From Acidobacteriota bacterium (GTDB taxonomy: Bacteria; Acidobacteriota; Polarisedimenticolia; J045): a stretch of 64,000 nt of DNA. Shown piece after piece: positions 23,501-31,077 of this stretch; the stretch's first letter is position 1; each line of letters starts with the position of its first letter. The notes below the pieces were generated by a model. That model was not told the origin of the DNA, ran no database searches, and worked only from the letters and a program-made list of their open reading frames with translations. The position numbers and the translations under genes were made by a program. The stretch lies in assembly GCA_017994815.1 (NCBI GenBank), contig JAGOJY010000019.1:1-64000 (forward strand), given 5' to 3'.

Positions 23501-25191
23501 TCCCACACCGCGTTGCCCGCCAGGTAGCCTTCGCAGTGCGTTTCCTTCCCGCACGGGCCGCTGCCGCCGCCGCAGTTGTTGCGGATGAACCCGCCCGGCG
23601 TGACCGGGGTGTGGCTCGCGTGCTTGTCCCAGTCCTGGTCGCGGATGCCGGTGCAGTCCAGGCACGCGTCGCCGTAGCCGCCGCAGTTCTGCGACATGTA
23701 AAAGCCGCGGCCGACGCACGACTCGCGCGTCTCGAAGAAGGCGACGACGTCGGCGTAGGCCTCCGACGGGTTGTCGTAGCCGCCGCCGTCGTTCTGGTCG
23801 ATGCCGTGCCCCCACTCGTGGACGAACACGCCCATGATCTCGCCGGTGTTGCGGCAGCCGCCGCCCGACTTGTAGAAGTTGACGCTCCCGTCCCAGAAGG
23901 CGTTGCAGGTGGCGTTGATGTTGACGTTGTCGGTCACCCGCTGCTTGAGCCAGTTGTTGTTCGGCAGCCACGCCCGCCCTTTCTCCATCGAGCGGTTGAG
24001 GTGGTAGAACGACGTGCGCGCCGAGTGGGTGTTGCCGGCCGAGGACCCGGGCGGGACCTGGCAGTCCGTGCCCGGCCCGACCGCGAGGTCGAGGTCGTCG
24101 TCGCACGTGGTCGTCTGCGCGATGGTGCCGCAGTTGTCGTTCACGCGGATGTACGGCCCGACCAGCGTGGTCCTCATGGTCGAGCCGAGCGTCGTGCAGG
24201 AGTACAGGCCGTGGTCGCCGCTGTACTGCACCGCGCCGCCGTTCTCGGAGAAATCGACGAACGGCAGCGGGTGCTCGGGCTGCTCGCAGCCGGTCGGGCA
24301 GTCCTGGTCGTTGGAGATCGGGTAGACGCCGCCCTTGACGCGCCCGTAGCGCGTGTCGTCCCACAGCGCGACGACGTTGCCGCCGTCGGCGTCGACCTCG
24401 GCGATCCACGTCGCCGGCTCGCCCGGGACCTTCAGCTCGAAGCGCCACACCAGGAGGTGGTCGTAGCCGGCGCCGCGCGCCCCGTTCCACTCGGCGTTCG
24501 GCGTGCCGCGCGGATCGACCGGGACGAAGCGCAGCGCCGGCGCTGCCAGGTCGACCACGTCGCCCGGGCCCGCCCCGAGGTAGCCGTACAGCGCCGCGCG
24601 GGCCTGCTCGGCCGGGAGCCGCGGCAGCGGCGAGCGTGTCACGGGCGCCCAGCGCGATGCGCCGAGCGCGACGAGGTTCCCCGAGTGCACGTGGAAGTCG
24701 TACCGCGCCCCCTCCACGGGCACGCCGCCGACGACCTGGCGGAACGTCACGAACCACAGGCGCTCGTCCACCTGGCGCGAGGCCTCGCGATCCAACTCGA
24801 ACTGCCCGTCCCCGGCGCCGAGGATCCCCGGGTACTTCCCGACCAGCGCGCGCGCCGCGGATTCCAGGTCGACGAGGTCGGGGGATTTCCCGGTCGGCCG
24901 CCAGTCGATCGCGCCGCCGCTCGCCAGCGTCGGCAGACCCGAGCGCTCGTCGACGTGCGCGCGCCAACCCGGCCCCTGCTCCGCGGCGAACCGACCCCAC
25001 CCGGCGCGCAACGCGTCGTCGGCCGGCAGCCGGTCGGCCGCGAGGGCGCGGATCGCGAACGCCGCCCCCGGATCCGGGATCGCGAGCGCGTCGAACCTCA
25101 GCGGCTCCTGCCGCGGCGCGAGGGCCAGGGCGGCGGGAAGCAGTGCGAGTGCGGTGAGCAGCACGAGCGGGCGGGCGAGCGTCTTGCGCAT
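20506..25191 (-). CDS. Secreted M36-like (fungalysin family) metallopeptidase with FN3 tail
   Basis: A 1561-residue exported protease. The signal peptide (PLVLLTALALLPAALALA) is followed by an FTP-like propeptide (QVVGGVPVEGARYDFHV; WIAEVDADGGNVVALWDD) and a catalytic domain with the zinc motif HEWGHGIDQ (H458, H462) and a probable third ligand E477 in NPSEAYADVV. It is rich in Cys pairs, as expected outside the cell. Beyond about residue 640 come repeated Ig/FN3-like domains, among them two diverged copies marked SIRNGDALTVEYVDADDG and QARNGDVLTVTYLDGDDG. A jelly-roll-like module (FESGAGNWTLDGEWEVGPP) follows, then two final FN3-like modules with LFYLVRAEN and FYYLVRGANACG. The ATG at 25191 has GGGGAGA upstream. 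It probably digests external protein; the tail resembles those of the FG-GAP and subtilase proteins. Confidence 0.92.
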   Translation of the reverse strand: MRKTLARPLVLLTALALLPAALALAPRQEPLRFDALAIPDPGAAFAIRALAADRLPADDALRAGWGRFAAEQGPGWRAHVDERSGLPTLASGGAIDWRPTGKSPDLVDLESAARALVGKYPGILGAGDGQFELDREASRQVDERLWFVTFRQVVGGVPVEGARYDFHVHSGNLVALGASRWAPVTRSPLPRLPAEQARAALYGYLGAGPGDVVDLAAPALRFVPVDPRGTPNAEWNGARGAGYDHLLVWRFELKVPGEPATWIAEVDADGGNVVALWDDTRYGRVKGGVYPISNDQDCPTGCEQPEHPLPFVDFSENGGAVQYSGDHGLYSCTTLGSTMRTTLVGPYIRVNDNCGTIAQTTTCDDDLDLAVGPGTDCQVPPGSSAGNTHSARTSFYHLNRSMEKGRAWLPNNNWLKQRVTDNVNINATCNAFWDGSVNFYKSGGGCRNTGEIMGVFVHEWGHGIDQNDGGGYDNPSEAYADVVAFFETRESCVGRGFYMSQNCGGYGDACLDCTGIRDQDWDKHASHTPVTPGGFIRNNCGGGSGPCGKETHCEGYLAGNAVWDLAARDLPAAGLDGASAWQLAERLFYKSREGSGGNAYNCSLPNADGCGTTSWFHKMLVVDDDDGNLGNGTPHAAAIFAAYNRHGIACGGASDPSNQNHSSCPALAKPVLRAQAGSNLVQLAWDPVPNANSYLLLRNDLGCSLGQIIVDTIPAPGTSATDDNLANGFTVHYRLQAVGANAACQSPVSDCVSAAPQPFAGTVRFEQPTYACAAAIGMRVTDANVGAPSVTVRVWSATEMQPETLVLNETPPASGKFAGSIPATADPPVAGDGRLSIRNGDALTVEYVDADDGLGGHDLARRDNSTGDCVGPVITNVRDSGTTDVRSTLRWSTDEVSDSVTVWGPVIPPDRSASGDPRTSDHQVTLTGLQACTVYYYEVRSTDPAGNLAASDNGGQYFHFETLGNFGAGLQPCHAGRVTLDGTTWSCSDSVSFRVVDLDLNANPLLPDTATVLVTSTTESAPELATITETGANTSIFVGAIPTDPGVPAADGKLQARNGDVLTVTYLDGDDGTGAGATSYATAALDCGGPEIGGVSVGPITSARATINFTTSEPGTTIVEFGPTPALGSVVSDSGLTTSHRVTLNQSDICQKVYFRVKSADVYGNLALADNGGQPFAVQSYDIPGLYWRDTFESGAGNWTLDGEWEVGPPQGKGGSSGAADPLAAYNNSAVLGYDLTGRGTYPGDYEPSQNKGVRTVALDATNWSNTKLLFFRKLQVGANDAAFIMAWWSKGNRDVWRNAGPMFDGAFVPFSLDLSAYFDHQSTAAIEFRQQSDGSGNYSGWNIDDVILKDGARPDFAPCGGCSAAPSFAGVRSAIDNDACGATGVTVSWDAAPSWGSGGGGTYAVYRGAAPGFPADAAHLVAAGVSALSYNDAAAPAGQLFYLVRAENDESCGGGPANGGLPDDNAAYRGVSQTTTRPLPGPVPGLALSLLGRAHVRLGWQPAADASAYRVYRSLAPQAGGFGLLGTSSLATFDDIGAGATQETFYYLVRGANACGQEGP

Positions 25192-25306
25192 ATCGAATCT
25201 CCCCTGTTCAGGCCGACGTGAACGCGCCCGGCGGCGAACCGGCGCCCGGGCACACACCGCGTTGAACTTACGACGTCCTGTCGCCCGAACCAGCCTTTTT
25301 CCGACG

Positions 25307-26290
25307 TCAGGCGCGCGCACCCTCGCGCTGCACGAGCACCACCCCGGCGAGTGCCAGGACCCCCCCGGCCGTGGCGGCGAGCCCCCACGGCTCGCCCAGG
25401 AGAAGCGCCGCCGCGAGTGCCGTCACCAGTGGCTGCGGGTAGTGCAGCGTGGACAGCGTCCCGGCCTCGACGCGGCGCAGGGCCGCGGCCCAGAACAGGT
25501 AGCCGGCACCGGTGCAGCCCAGCCCGAGGTACGCCAGCGCGGCCCACGTCGGCGGCGAGGCGCGCAGGAACTCGGCCGGCGGCGCCTGCACGAGGTAGCC
25601 CGCGACCGCCACGGCCGCGCCGACCGCGAGGGCGCGGCTCGTCACCTCCAAAGGGTCGCGGCGCAGCATCAGCCGCCGCGCGATCACCGTGTAGGCCGCC
25701 CAGTTGAGCGTCGACGCCAGCATCACCAAGTCGCCGCGCGTGGCGGGGAGCGCCATGTCCCACGCGCGCCCGCCGGTGATCACGACGAACGCGCCGGCGA
25801 AGCCGACCAGCGTGCCGAGCGCCTTCGTCGGCGACAGCCGCTCGCCGAAGAGCGACACCGAGAGCAGCACGACGAACACGGGGTTGAGGGCGACCAGCCA
25901 GCCGGAGTGAACGGCCGACGTCTGGGTCAGCGCCCACGCCTGCAGCCCGAGGTGGACCGGGATCCCGAGCACGCCGAGCAGGACCAGGATCAGCGCGTCG
26001 GAGCGCCGGGCATCGCGGGCCGGAGAACGGCGGGCCCGGGCGAGGCCGGCCAGTCCGACCAAGGCGCAGCCGAGCGCGGCGCGGGCGGCGACCACGCCCG
26101 GCGGCGAGAGTTCCCGCAACGCCACTTTCACCGCGACGAACGAGCCGCCCCACATCAGGACCGCCGCGGCGCCCAGCGCGATTCCCGCCCAAAGACCCGG
26201 GTTGCCAACGCCACCCTTCGCGGCTACAAGAGAGGACCTTGCCTTGCCGCGGGCCGGCCCCGGTCGGGCCCTGCGAAGGAGTTCGCGCAT
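25307..26290 (-). CDS. EamA/DMT family permease
   Basis: About 327 residues with ten predicted membrane helices in two EamA repeats. Signatures are AAVLMWGGSFVAVKVAL in the first, and NPVFVVLLSVSLFGERLSPTKALGTLVGFAGAF and LGLGCTGAGYLFWAAALRRV at the repeat ends. Family members export small metabolites; the substrate cannot be told from sequence. The start is uncertain. The ATG at 26290 overlaps head-on with the FKBP start at 26289 and has no clear ribosome binding site, and no other good start precedes the first helix. The first helix begins only about 27 residues in, so a shorter form starting with CTG or an internal codon is possible. Confidence 0.8.
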   Translation of the reverse strand: MRELLRRARPGPARGKARSSLVAAKGGVGNPGLWAGIALGAAAVLMWGGSFVAVKVALRELSPPGVVAARAALGCALVGLAGLARARRSPARDARRSDALILVLLGVLGIPVHLGLQAWALTQTSAVHSGWLVALNPVFVVLLSVSLFGERLSPTKALGTLVGFAGAFVVITGGRAWDMALPATRGDLVMLASTLNWAAYTVIARRLMLRRDPLEVTSRALAVGAAVAVAGYLVQAPPAEFLRASPPTWAALAYLGLGCTGAGYLFWAAALRRVEAGTLSTLHYPQPLVTALAAALLLGEPWGLAATAGGVLALAGVVLVQREGARA

Positions 26291-27113
26291 GCGCGCAACG
26301 ATGGTAATGCTCATCGGCTTCGGCCTGGCGGTCGTCCCGCCGGCGCGCGGCGCCGAACCCGAGAAGAAAGACCAGCCCGCGGCCCAGCAGCCGGCGGCCG
26401 GCCCCGAGCTGAAGAGCGAAGACGACAAGACGCTGTACGCGATGGGCCTGATGCTGAACGAGCGCACCAACCTCTCGATGCTGCACCTCAGCGAGTCGGA
26501 GCTGCGCGTGCTCGCCGACGGGCTGATCGACGGCGCGCTGGGTCGTCCGCCGAAGGCCGACCTGACGACGTACGGTCCCAAGATCCAGGCCCTCGCGCAG
26601 GCGCGGGTCGGCGCCGTCGCGGCCGCGGAGAAGGAAGCCTCCAAGGCGTTCCTGGACAAGGCCGCCGCCGAGCCGGGCGCGAAGCGCACGGAGAGCGGCA
26701 TCATCTTCCGGGAGCTGAAGCCGGGCACCGGCGCTTCGCCCCAGCTCAGCGACACGGTCAAGATCCACTACCACGGGACGGTGCGCGACGGCACGGTGTT
26801 CGACAGCTCGGTCGAGCGCGGCACGCCGGCGGAGTTCCGGCTCGCGGCGCTGATCCCGTGCTGGAAGGAAGCCCTGCCGATGATGAAGGTCGGCGGCAAG
26901 GTCCACATCGTCTGCCCCTCGGACCAAGCCTACGGCGACCAGGGTTCGCCGCCGAAGATCCCGCCCGGCGCCGCGCTGGCGTTCGACATCGAGCTGCTCG
27001 ACATCGTCAAGCCGGCGACGCCGCCCGCATCGGCGACTCCCGCGCCGCCGGCGCCGGCGCCCTCGACGCCCGCCACGCCGCCCCCCGCGACACCGCCCTC
27101 CGGCGGACGGTGA
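26289..27113 (+). CDS. FKBP-type peptidyl-prolyl isomerase, exported
   Basis: A 274-residue protein. A short signal-like segment (MVMLIGFGLAVVPPARGAEP) precedes an FKBP_N dimerisation region (DDKTLYAMGLMLNERTNLS; AKAEK-type helices to about residue 125) and an FKBP catalytic domain (SDTVKIHYHGTVRDGTVFDSS; PSDQAYGDQGSPPKIPPG; FDIELLDIV). The C-terminus is an unusual Pro/Ala/Thr-rich tail of about 30 residues. It resembles FkpA/Mip proteins, which fold periplasmic or surface proteins. The ATG at 26289 has GAAGGAG upstream. Its stop overlaps the GNAT start as TGATG. Confidence 0.9.
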   Translation: MRATMVMLIGFGLAVVPPARGAEPEKKDQPAAQQPAAGPELKSEDDKTLYAMGLMLNERTNLSMLHLSESELRVLADGLIDGALGRPPKADLTTYGPKIQALAQARVGAVAAAEKEASKAFLDKAAAEPGAKRTESGIIFRELKPGTGASPQLSDTVKIHYHGTVRDGTVFDSSVERGTPAEFRLAALIPCWKEALPMMKVGGKVHIVCPSDQAYGDQGSPPKIPPGAALAFDIELLDIVKPATPPASATPAPPAPAPSTPATPPPATPPSGGR

Positions 27114-27553
27114 TGGCCGACTTCAGCTTCGAGGTGGTCCGGTCCGCCGCGGTCGAGGAGGTCGTCGAGCTGTACAAGGCCGGCGGCTGGTGGCAGGAGC
27201 AGCCAGCGTGGCGCGACGCGATCCCCGGCATGATCCGCGGCAGCTTCTGCTTCATGGTGATCCGCGACGCGGACGGCCGGGCCGTCGGCATGGGCCGCGC
27301 GATCTCGGACGGCGCGAGCGACGCCTACATCCAGGACATCGTCGTCGTCCCCGCGCTCAGGGGACGGGGCCTCGGCAAAGAGCTCGTCCGGCGGCTGGTC
27401 GACTACTGCCGCGAGCGGGGCATCGACTGGGTCGGCCTGATCGCCGAGCCCGGGACGGAACGGATGTACGAAGCGCTCGGTTTCCGCACCCTCGAGGGTC
27501 ACCGGCCGATGCGCCACTTCGGCCCGGATCGCGATGCAGCCGGCAGGGGCTGA
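27113..27553 (+). CDS. GNAT family N-acetyltransferase
   Basis: A 146-residue GCN5-type acetyltransferase. The acetyl-CoA binding motif is VVVPALRGRGLGKELVRRLVDY, preceded by the beta strand YIQDIV and followed by MYEALGF, as usual in this family. It is probably a cytoplasmic single-domain enzyme of unknown substrate. It overlaps the FKBP stop by one base and the next gene by 20 bp, so the three genes form a coupled plus-strand operon. Confidence 0.92.
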   Translation: MADFSFEVVRSAAVEEVVELYKAGGWWQEQPAWRDAIPGMIRGSFCFMVIRDADGRAVGMGRAISDGASDAYIQDIVVVPALRGRGLGKELVRRLVDYCRERGIDWVGLIAEPGTERMYEALGFRTLEGHRPMRHFGPDRDAAGRG

Positions 27554-28475
27554 CACCGCCGTGGACGCGGGGCCGTTCAACTTCCTCGGCTGGGAGTTCA
27601 AGCCGATCGAGCTGGAGGACCGGCACGTGCTGGCGCCGTTCCTCAAGCGCCACCCGCACCGACTTTCGGGCTACACGTTCGCGGCGATGATCGCCTGGGA
27701 CCACCTGCTGAAGTTCGCCTGGACCTTCGCGACGCCCGAGATGCTCCTGGTCTCCATCGAGAGCAAGGGTGCGCGCCACCTGATCGAGCCCCGCGGCGCG
27801 CTGGACCCGGCCCTGCAGGACGAGATCCTCGCCCGCGCGGCACAGCTCGACTACCCGCTGCGGCTGTTCATGATCGACCAGCGCTTCCTCGACGCGCACC
27901 CGGCGTTCGCCGCGCGCTTCGAGGTCGCGCTGCACTCCGAGGAGTCGCACTACCTGTACCGCGCGAGCGACCTCGCGCAGCTCCCCGGCCGCAAGTACGC
28001 CGCCAAGCGCAACCTGATCGCGCAGGCGGAGCGCCAGTACCGGTGGACCACCGAGGCGCTCACGCCGGAGAACCACGAGGCCGCGTTCGAGCTCCTGCGG
28101 CAGATCCACGAGGAAGACGGCCCGGAGTCGGAGAGCTTCCAACAGGACACCCGGGCGCTGGAGTACACGCTGCGGCACCTCGCGGAGCTCGCGCAGCACG
28201 GCAACCTCGTGCGCGTGGAGGGCCGGCCGGCGGCGCTATCGATCTGCGAGCCGATCGGCGACGACACCGTCGCGATCCACTTCGAGCGCGCCTCCCGCAG
28301 TTACAAGGGGATGTACCAGGTCGTGACCAACGAGGCCGCGAAAGCGATCGTCGCCGCCGGCTACGAGTACATCAACCGCGAGGAAGACCTCGGCAACGAG
28401 GGGTTGCGCAAGGCCAAGCAGTCCTACCACCCGATCGAGATCATCGGCTCGTTCAGCCTGACACTGCGCCCGTAA
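27534..28475 (+). CDS. DUF2156 protein (phosphatidylglycerol lysyltransferase C-terminal-like)
   Basis: A 313-residue soluble protein made of a tandem GNAT-like fold typical of DUF2156 / LPG-synthase C-terminal domains. It opens with the WEFKPIELEDRHVLAPFLKR segment and contains YRASDLAQLPGRKYAAKRN and YINREEDLGNEGLRKAKQSYHP, which are family signatures. Stand-alone members may transfer aminoacyl groups, but their substrate is not established. The ATG at 27534 lies inside the GNAT gene; a GTG at 27561, eight bases after the GNAT stop, is an equally reasonable start. Confidence 0.85.
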   Translation: MQPAGADTAVDAGPFNFLGWEFKPIELEDRHVLAPFLKRHPHRLSGYTFAAMIAWDHLLKFAWTFATPEMLLVSIESKGARHLIEPRGALDPALQDEILARAAQLDYPLRLFMIDQRFLDAHPAFAARFEVALHSEESHYLYRASDLAQLPGRKYAAKRNLIAQAERQYRWTTEALTPENHEAAFELLRQIHEEDGPESESFQQDTRALEYTLRHLAELAQHGNLVRVEGRPAALSICEPIGDDTVAIHFERASRSYKGMYQVVTNEAAKAIVAAGYEYINREEDLGNEGLRKAKQSYHPIEIIGSFSLTLRP

Positions 28476-28505
28476 CGGCGCCGGGGACGAGAAACAGCCG
28501 TCCTG

Positions 28506-29348
28506 TCAACCGAGGCGGCGCAGGACCTCCGGGACGTCGATGTCGCCCGGCTCCCACTGCACCCGCCCTTCCATGCCGCCGGCGACGGTCACGACCTCGC
28601 CGCTGACGTGCCGCGCCGCGGCGGGCGACGACAGGAACAGCACCGCGCGGGCGATGTCCACCGGCCGCGCGAGCTGGCGCACCGGCATCGTGCGCAGCAC
28701 CTGCGCGATGCCGCCCGGCTCGGCCAGCGCCGCGCGCGCCATCGGCGTCACGGTCCAGCCCGGCTCGACCATGTTGACGCGGCCGTAGCGGTCGAGCTGC
28801 ACGATCTCGTTCTTGAGCGAGCGCACCAGCCCGTAGAGGGCGGCCTTGCTGGCGGAGTAGTCGGCGTGGAACGCTTCGCCGAAGCGCCCGGCGGTCGAGC
28901 CGATGAACGTCAGCGCCGCGCCGTCGCCGTCCGCGCGCGGCCCGGTGCGCGCGAGCGCGCGGAAGAAGGCCCGCGCGGTGAACGCCGCGCCGAGCAGGTC
29001 GGTCTCGATCGTCGAGCGCAGCCTCGCGGCCGGCATGAGGTCGAGGCGCAGCGCCTCCGGCGGCCAGACCCCGGCGTTCGCGACGCAGGCGTCGACGCGG
29101 CCGAACTGCGCGAGCGCCCGCTCCACCGCGCCGTCGAGGTCTTCGGGGACGGTCACGTCGGCGCCGAGCGCCAGCGCGCGGTCGCCCCAGTCCTGCTCCA
29201 CCACGAACGAGCGCAGGTCGTCGAGGTGCGCGCGGGCGGTCAGCACCAGCCGCGCCCCCTCGCCGGCGAAGGCCTCGGCCAGCACGCGGCCGATCCCGCC
29301 GGCTGCCCCGGTTATGAAGACGACTTTCCCGTCGAGCGCGAGGTCCAT
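28506..29348 (-). CDS. Short-chain dehydrogenase/reductase
   Basis: A 280-residue Rossmann-fold SDR. It has the nucleotide-binding TGAAGGIG near residue 15, CVANAGVWPP (the NAG motif), a catalytic Ser in FIGSTAGRFG and the YSASK active-site Tyr/Lys. The C-terminal VEPGWTVTPM and VSGEVVTVAGGMEG are typical of FabG-like enzymes. The ATG at 29348 follows GGCAGGAG. The substrate is unknown. It converges with the DUF2156 gene and has no obvious pathway neighbours. Confidence 0.93.
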   Translation of the reverse strand: MDLALDGKVVFITGAAGGIGRVLAEAFAGEGARLVLTARAHLDDLRSFVVEQDWGDRALALGADVTVPEDLDGAVERALAQFGRVDACVANAGVWPPEALRLDLMPAARLRSTIETDLLGAAFTARAFFRALARTGPRADGDGAALTFIGSTAGRFGEAFHADYSASKAALYGLVRSLKNEIVQLDRYGRVNMVEPGWTVTPMARAALAEPGGIAQVLRTMPVRQLARPVDIARAVLFLSSPAAARHVSGEVVTVAGGMEGRVQWEPGDIDVPEVLRRLG

Positions 29349-29509
29349 GGACGACTCCTGCCAGCCCGGGCTGGGCCCGCGGAGGTTAGCACCGCGCCCC
29401 TCCCGCGCGGGCAACGGCCGACCCGTGCCGGCCGCCGGGCGAACCCTATATTGACCATGAAGTTGAGTCGGACGGGAGGCGCCCGGAAGGGCGAGCGGAG
29501 GAGCGCGTC

Positions 29510-30226
29510 ATGGAAACGAAGGCGGGCAAATTCTCGCCGGCCCTGTTCGGTCTTGCCCTGGCGTGTTTCGTCATGCCGTTCATGAGCGTGTCGTGCCAGG
29601 GGCAGAAGCTGGTTTCGCTCACGGGTCTCCAGCTGATGACCGGCGCCGAGGTCAAGCCGGAGATGCCCGACCAGTTCCTCGAAATGATGAAGGCCGGCGC
29701 CCCGACCGGCGGGCCGGGCCAGCCCGAGATGGACCCGGCCCAGGCCCAGCAGATGCTCGGCGCGATGATGGGCGGCGCGCCGGCGCAGCAGGTCGGCCGC
29801 AACGGGATGGCGATCGGCGCGTTCGTCTGCGGGCTGGCCGCGCTCGCGCTCACGCTGGCGCTGCGCAAGTACGGCGTGCTCCCGGCCGTGCTCGGCGCCG
29901 CGGCGGTCGTGCTCTTGATCGTGATGAAGACGAAGGCCGAAGGGAACCTCGGCCCCACGATGGGCATGCTGCAGGTCAACTTCGAGATCGGCTACTGGCT
30001 CGCGATCGTCTCGTTCTGCTGCGCGGCGGCGTGCAACGGCTACCACTGGCACGTCTACCGCGACCAGCCGGTCGCCGTCGCGGCCCCCGTCGTCGCCACG
30101 TCCGCGGCGCCGGTCCCGCGCGGGGCGCCGGTCGCGCGCGCCTACCCGACGTTCCCGGACGGCGACGCGGCGACCGAGCCGGACCGGCGGCCGGAATCGA
30201 TCCCGGTCGGCGATCCCCCGGCGTGA
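29510..30226 (+). CDS. Four-helix membrane protein of unknown function
   Basis: A 238-residue protein with hydrophobic segments at about residues 8-30, 98-120, 124-143 and 160-180. A Met/Gln/Pro/Gly-rich loop joins the first two (QPEMDPAQAQQMLGAMMGG), and the C-terminal tail is Ala/Pro/Val-rich and probably cytoplasmic. There is no known domain. A clear GGAGGAG precedes the ATG. A TATATT at 29447-29452 could serve as a -10 box, but no matching -35 was found. It stands alone between a divergent SDR gene and a convergent thioesterase gene. Confidence 0.75.
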   Translation: METKAGKFSPALFGLALACFVMPFMSVSCQGQKLVSLTGLQLMTGAEVKPEMPDQFLEMMKAGAPTGGPGQPEMDPAQAQQMLGAMMGGAPAQQVGRNGMAIGAFVCGLAALALTLALRKYGVLPAVLGAAAVVLLIVMKTKAEGNLGPTMGMLQVNFEIGYWLAIVSFCCAAACNGYHWHVYRDQPVAVAAPVVATSAAPVPRGAPVARAYPTFPDGDAATEPDRRPESIPVGDPPA

Positions 30227-30235
30227 CCCGCTGAC

Positions 30236-30985
30236 CTAGCCGACCTGCCAGCTGGTCCGCGCGACGCACAGTTCGCGGCCGTCGCTGGCATCCACGATGA
30301 CGTGCGCGATCGCCGGCGCGGAGCCTTCCGGGACCGGGCCCCGCCGGATCGCCACCTCCGCGCCGAAGCGGCACTCACCGCGGAAGTCCAGCTCCAGGGA
30401 GCGCAGCGTGCAGGACTGCAGCATCTCGGGCGGGGCCGATTCCAGCACCCACTCGGCGTAGCGCACGTTGTTGACGTGCTGGTTGAGGTCGAGGTCGTGC
30501 CAGCGCACGGCCCAGCGCAGTTCCGCCTCGACCGGCTGCGGGACCGGCAGGCGATCGAAGTCGTCGCGCAGCACCCTCTCGCCGACGTCGATCCCGGGCT
30601 CGCGCATGAAATCGGGGATGCGGACCGGGCGCCGCCGTTCGAGGTCGATCACCAGCCAGCCGCTGGTCGCGATCCCGATCGTCAGGCCGACGCCGTCGCG
30701 CAGCCGGTACTCGCGCGTCGCCATCACCCCCTCGAGGTTCGAGGGCCAGGTGTCGACGAACACCTCCTCGCGCCAGTGCGGAAAGCGGTCCATGCGCAGG
30801 TGCAGCCGCGAGAGGACCCAGGTGTAGCCGCGGCCGGCGATCTGCTCGATCGAGAAGCCGAGCGCGTGCGCGTGGCTTCCGGCGGCCTCCTGCAGGTACC
30901 CGCACAACGTGGGGATCGTCAGCCGGCCGTGCGGGTCGATCTCCCCCGAACGGACGAAGCGGCGGTCGGTCCAGGTGTTCGCCAT
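30236..30985 (-). CDS. Acyl-ACP thioesterase-like protein
   Basis: A 249-residue double-hotdog protein of the FatA/FatB type (acyl-ACP thioesterase family). The N-terminal half has the hotdog with GYLQEAAGSHAHALGFS. The second hotdog carries the family active-site stretch HDLDLNQHVNNVRYAEWVLE. It should release free fatty acids from acyl-ACP in the cytoplasm. GGGAGG lies nine bases before the ATG at 30985; an in-frame TTG three codons upstream is too close to that site to be preferred. It converges with the preceding membrane protein gene. Confidence 0.9.
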   Translation of the reverse strand: MANTWTDRRFVRSGEIDPHGRLTIPTLCGYLQEAAGSHAHALGFSIEQIAGRGYTWVLSRLHLRMDRFPHWREEVFVDTWPSNLEGVMATREYRLRDGVGLTIGIATSGWLVIDLERRRPVRIPDFMREPGIDVGERVLRDDFDRLPVPQPVEAELRWAVRWHDLDLNQHVNNVRYAEWVLESAPPEMLQSCTLRSLELDFRGECRFGAEVAIRRGPVPEGSAPAIAHVIVDASDGRELCVARTSWQVG

Positions 30986-31077
30986 CGCGTGCAACCTCCC
31001 GGCTCGGGCCTGCCGAACATGCCGGCCCCCGGCGGTGAATATGATGAATAATCCACCGCGAGCGCAAGGAGACCCCG

